In this document: positions 62,454-64,000 of the stretch, one piece after another
Position numbering within the stretch: the first letter of the stretch is position 1
How the letters are laid out: the number at the start of each line of letters is the position of its first letter
DNA from: DCFW01 sp963790715
GTDB taxonomy: Bacteria; Bacteroidota; Bacteroidia; Bacteroidales; Bacteroidaceae
Assembly: GCA_963790715.1 (NCBI GenBank)
Contig: CAWBPN010000016.1
Span: 1-64,000 of the forward strand
Direction of reading: 5' to 3'
DNA length: 64,000 nucleotides
Notes under the pieces: model-generated
What the model saw: only the letters and a program-made list of their open reading frames with translations
What the model was told of the DNA's origin: nothing
Database searches by the model: none
Translations under genes and position numbers: made by a program

Positions 62454-64000
62454 ATGTATTGTAAGCAAAGGGATCATATTTGTTACGCTGAAACGGACTT
62501 GGCATTCCTAATCAGCGTGTGCGACAAAATAGGCCATAGTAAAGACCTCAATAAGGACTTGGAATCCGTATTGGAAAACTTGTGCGGTTTTTTAAATGCA
62601 CAATACAGCATGATTACCATTGTTGACCGATATTACGATCAAATAAAAATCAGTGCGGCATACGGACTGACCGATGAAGAAAAGAGCCGAGGTGTATATA
62701 AAATAGGCGAAGGAATCATCGGAGAAGTCGTTCAGACTGAAAAACCTATTATTATAAGAGATATATCAGTCGATTCCAAATTCTTGAATAAAACAGGTAT
62801 AAAACATAAGGAAAGCAACAGGTTAACGGCTTTTCTGTGTGTGCCCATCATCATAGAAAATGATATAATGGGAACACTTAGCATTCATAAAGATTATTCG
62901 GGCAAAATAGATTTTTCGGCGGAAGTAAAATATCTGAGCGTTGTTGGAATGCTAATTGCCAAGAACGTATCTATATGTCGCACCCAAATGGAAGAGCTTG
63001 AAGAACTTCGCAAGGAAAATCAACAATTGAAAGGCGGTAAAATCTTCAAACCCGACAACATTATTGGCAACTCATCATTGATGAGAGACCTTTACAGACT
63101 GATTGAGCGCGTAGCCCCCAAGAATTGTACGGTAATGATACGAGGCGAGAGCGGTGTGGGAAAAGAATTGATAGCAGAAGCCATACACAACAACAGTCCG
63201 CGAAAAGACAAGCCTTTTATAAAGATAAATTGTTCGGCCTTACCGGAGAATTTAATAGAAAGCGAACTGTTTGGACACGAGAAAGGTTCTTTCACCGGAG
63301 CCAACGCCATGCACATAGGACGTTTTGAGATGGCTAACGGCGGTACTATCTTCTTGGATGAAATAGGTGATATTCCTCTTTCAATACAAGTGAAACTGCT
63401 CAGAGTTTTGCAAGAAAAACAAATTGAGCGGGTAGGAGGGAACGAAACAATAGATGTTGATGTACGCGTAATTACAGCCACGAACAGGAATTTGGAAGAA
63501 ATGATAAAGGACAATACCTTTCGTGAAGATTTTTACTATCGCATCAATGTATTCCCCATTTATGTGCCGGCACTGCGCGAACGTTATGCAGATATTCCAC
63601 TTCTGGTAGACCATTTTATTGAAAAGCTTAATAAAACCAACGGTACTAATATAAGACGCATCACAAGCGATGCCTTGGACATGTTGATGACTTATTCATG
63701 GCCGGGAAACATTCGCGAACTTGAAAACGTGTTGGAGCGTGCCATTGTACTTTCAACCGATGACGTAATACACTCCTATCATTTCCCGCCAACATTGCAA
63801 GTCGGTTCCACGTCAAATACAGTAGACCATGGCATGCTTAACAACTTGCTGAATCGTGTAGAAAAACAAATGATTAAAGATACTCTCATACTTATGCGCG
63901 GCAATGTTACCAAATCAGCCGAGCAACTCGGCGTGACGCGAAGAATTATGGGCATCTTGATAAAAAAGCATAATCTGGATTTGGATTTATATAAGCATCT
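62454..64000 (+). CDS. nifA: NifA/AnfA-type sigma-54 activator (cut by window end)
   Basis: 515 codons are visible with no stop. Layout: an N-terminal Cys-bearing segment (Cys3, Cys10, Cys23), a GAF domain at about 30-175 (NAQYSMITIVDRYYDQIKI, AFLCVPIIIENDIMGTLSIH), an AAA+ domain at about 200-440 with Walker A GESGVGKE (231-238), sigma-54 contact loop GSFTGA (278-283) and Walker B GGTIFLDEIGD, then a Fis-type helix-turn-helix (KSAEQLGVTRRIMGILIKKH). The start ATG at 62454 follows GGGGAGGG. It should bind the TGT-N10-ACA sites before anfH. Whether it is better named AnfA cannot be settled without phylogeny. Confidence 0.92.
   Translation, partial: MYCKQRDHICYAETDLAFLISVCDKIGHSKDLNKDLESVLENLCGFLNAQYSMITIVDRYYDQIKISAAYGLTDEEKSRGVYKIGEGIIGEVVQTEKPIIIRDISVDSKFLNKTGIKHKESNRLTAFLCVPIIIENDIMGTLSIHKDYSGKIDFSAEVKYLSVVGMLIAKNVSICRTQMEELEELRKENQQLKGGKIFKPDNIIGNSSLMRDLYRLIERVAPKNCTVMIRGESGVGKELIAEAIHNNSPRKDKPFIKINCSALPENLIESELFGHEKGSFTGANAMHIGRFEMANGGTIFLDEIGDIPLSIQVKLLRVLQEKQIERVGGNETIDVDVRVITATNRNLEEMIKDNTFREDFYYRINVFPIYVPALRERYADIPLLVDHFIEKLNKTNGTNIRRITSDALDMLMTYSWPGNIRELENVLERAIVLSTDDVIHSYHFPPTLQVGSTSNTVDHGMLNNLLNRVEKQMIKDTLILMRGNVTKSAEQLGVTRRIMGILIKKHNLDLDLYKH

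Overview
The window looks like a chromosomal stretch of an anaerobic Bacteroidota member, most likely order Bacteroidales. Promoters repeatedly carry the Bacteroidota -7 element TAnnTTTG. The gene content is typical of the group: a short (about 286 aa) RpoD, a TamB/TsaD divergent pair, a sigma-54 activator/LptE/TPR/SecG operon, DUF4421 and OMPP1/FadL-type envelope proteins, and the two-gene GDP-fucose pathway. The genus cannot be named from sequence alone.

Layout. 1-7.9 kb is a visibly AT-richer accessory region: the 3' piece of an IS4-family transposase, a decayed P-loop (zeta-toxin-like) gene, an intact McrBC type IV restriction pair, a broken DUF4143 ATPase, and a complete ISL3-family insertion sequence (5483-7339, perfect 23-bp terminal inverted repeats, 8-bp target duplication) that has landed between two clusters of palindromic intergenic repeats. 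7.9-53 kb is mainly core chromosome: a ferritin-like/VIT1 protein, glyA, tamB, map-tsaD-pncC, the sigma-54 regulator-lptE-TPR-secG operon, an inositol-phospholipid cassette (inositol-1-phosphate synthase, HAD phosphatase, CDP-alcohol phosphatidyltransferase and an unusual nucleotidyltransferase/ATP-grasp fusion), pdxA, rlmN, tRNA-Gly(UCC), ribH, recF, DUF721, a five-gene dcp-to-5-formyl-THF cyclo-ligase operon, envelope genes, rnpB, a DegP/HtrA protease, rpoD (carrying a 1-nt frameshift), gmd/fcl, an acyltransferase and an MgtA-type Mg2+ ATPase with a structured leader.

53.1-64.0 kb is the highlight: a compact Fe-only (molybdenum- and vanadium-independent) nitrogenase locus, anfH-nifI1-nifI2-anfD-anfG-anfK-(HEPN-like)-(PNPOx-like)-anfO-nifB-nifV, followed by a NifA/AnfA-type sigma-54 activator cut by the window end. 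The AnfG delta subunit and AnfO identify the system as Fe-only, not Mo-nitrogenase. Upstream of anfH I read a near-consensus sigma-54 promoter (53133-53147) and two TGT-N10-ACA activator sites (52954-52969, 53066-53081), so the regulator, its binding sites, the structural genes, post-translational control (NifI1/NifI2), cofactor core synthesis (NifB) and homocitrate supply (NifV) all sit in about 11 kb. No nifDK, nifEN or vnf genes are present in the window.

Overall the window combines an island of degraded mobile DNA and restriction genes, conserved envelope and housekeeping operons, and a nearly self-contained alternative nitrogenase module with two small unexplained passengers.
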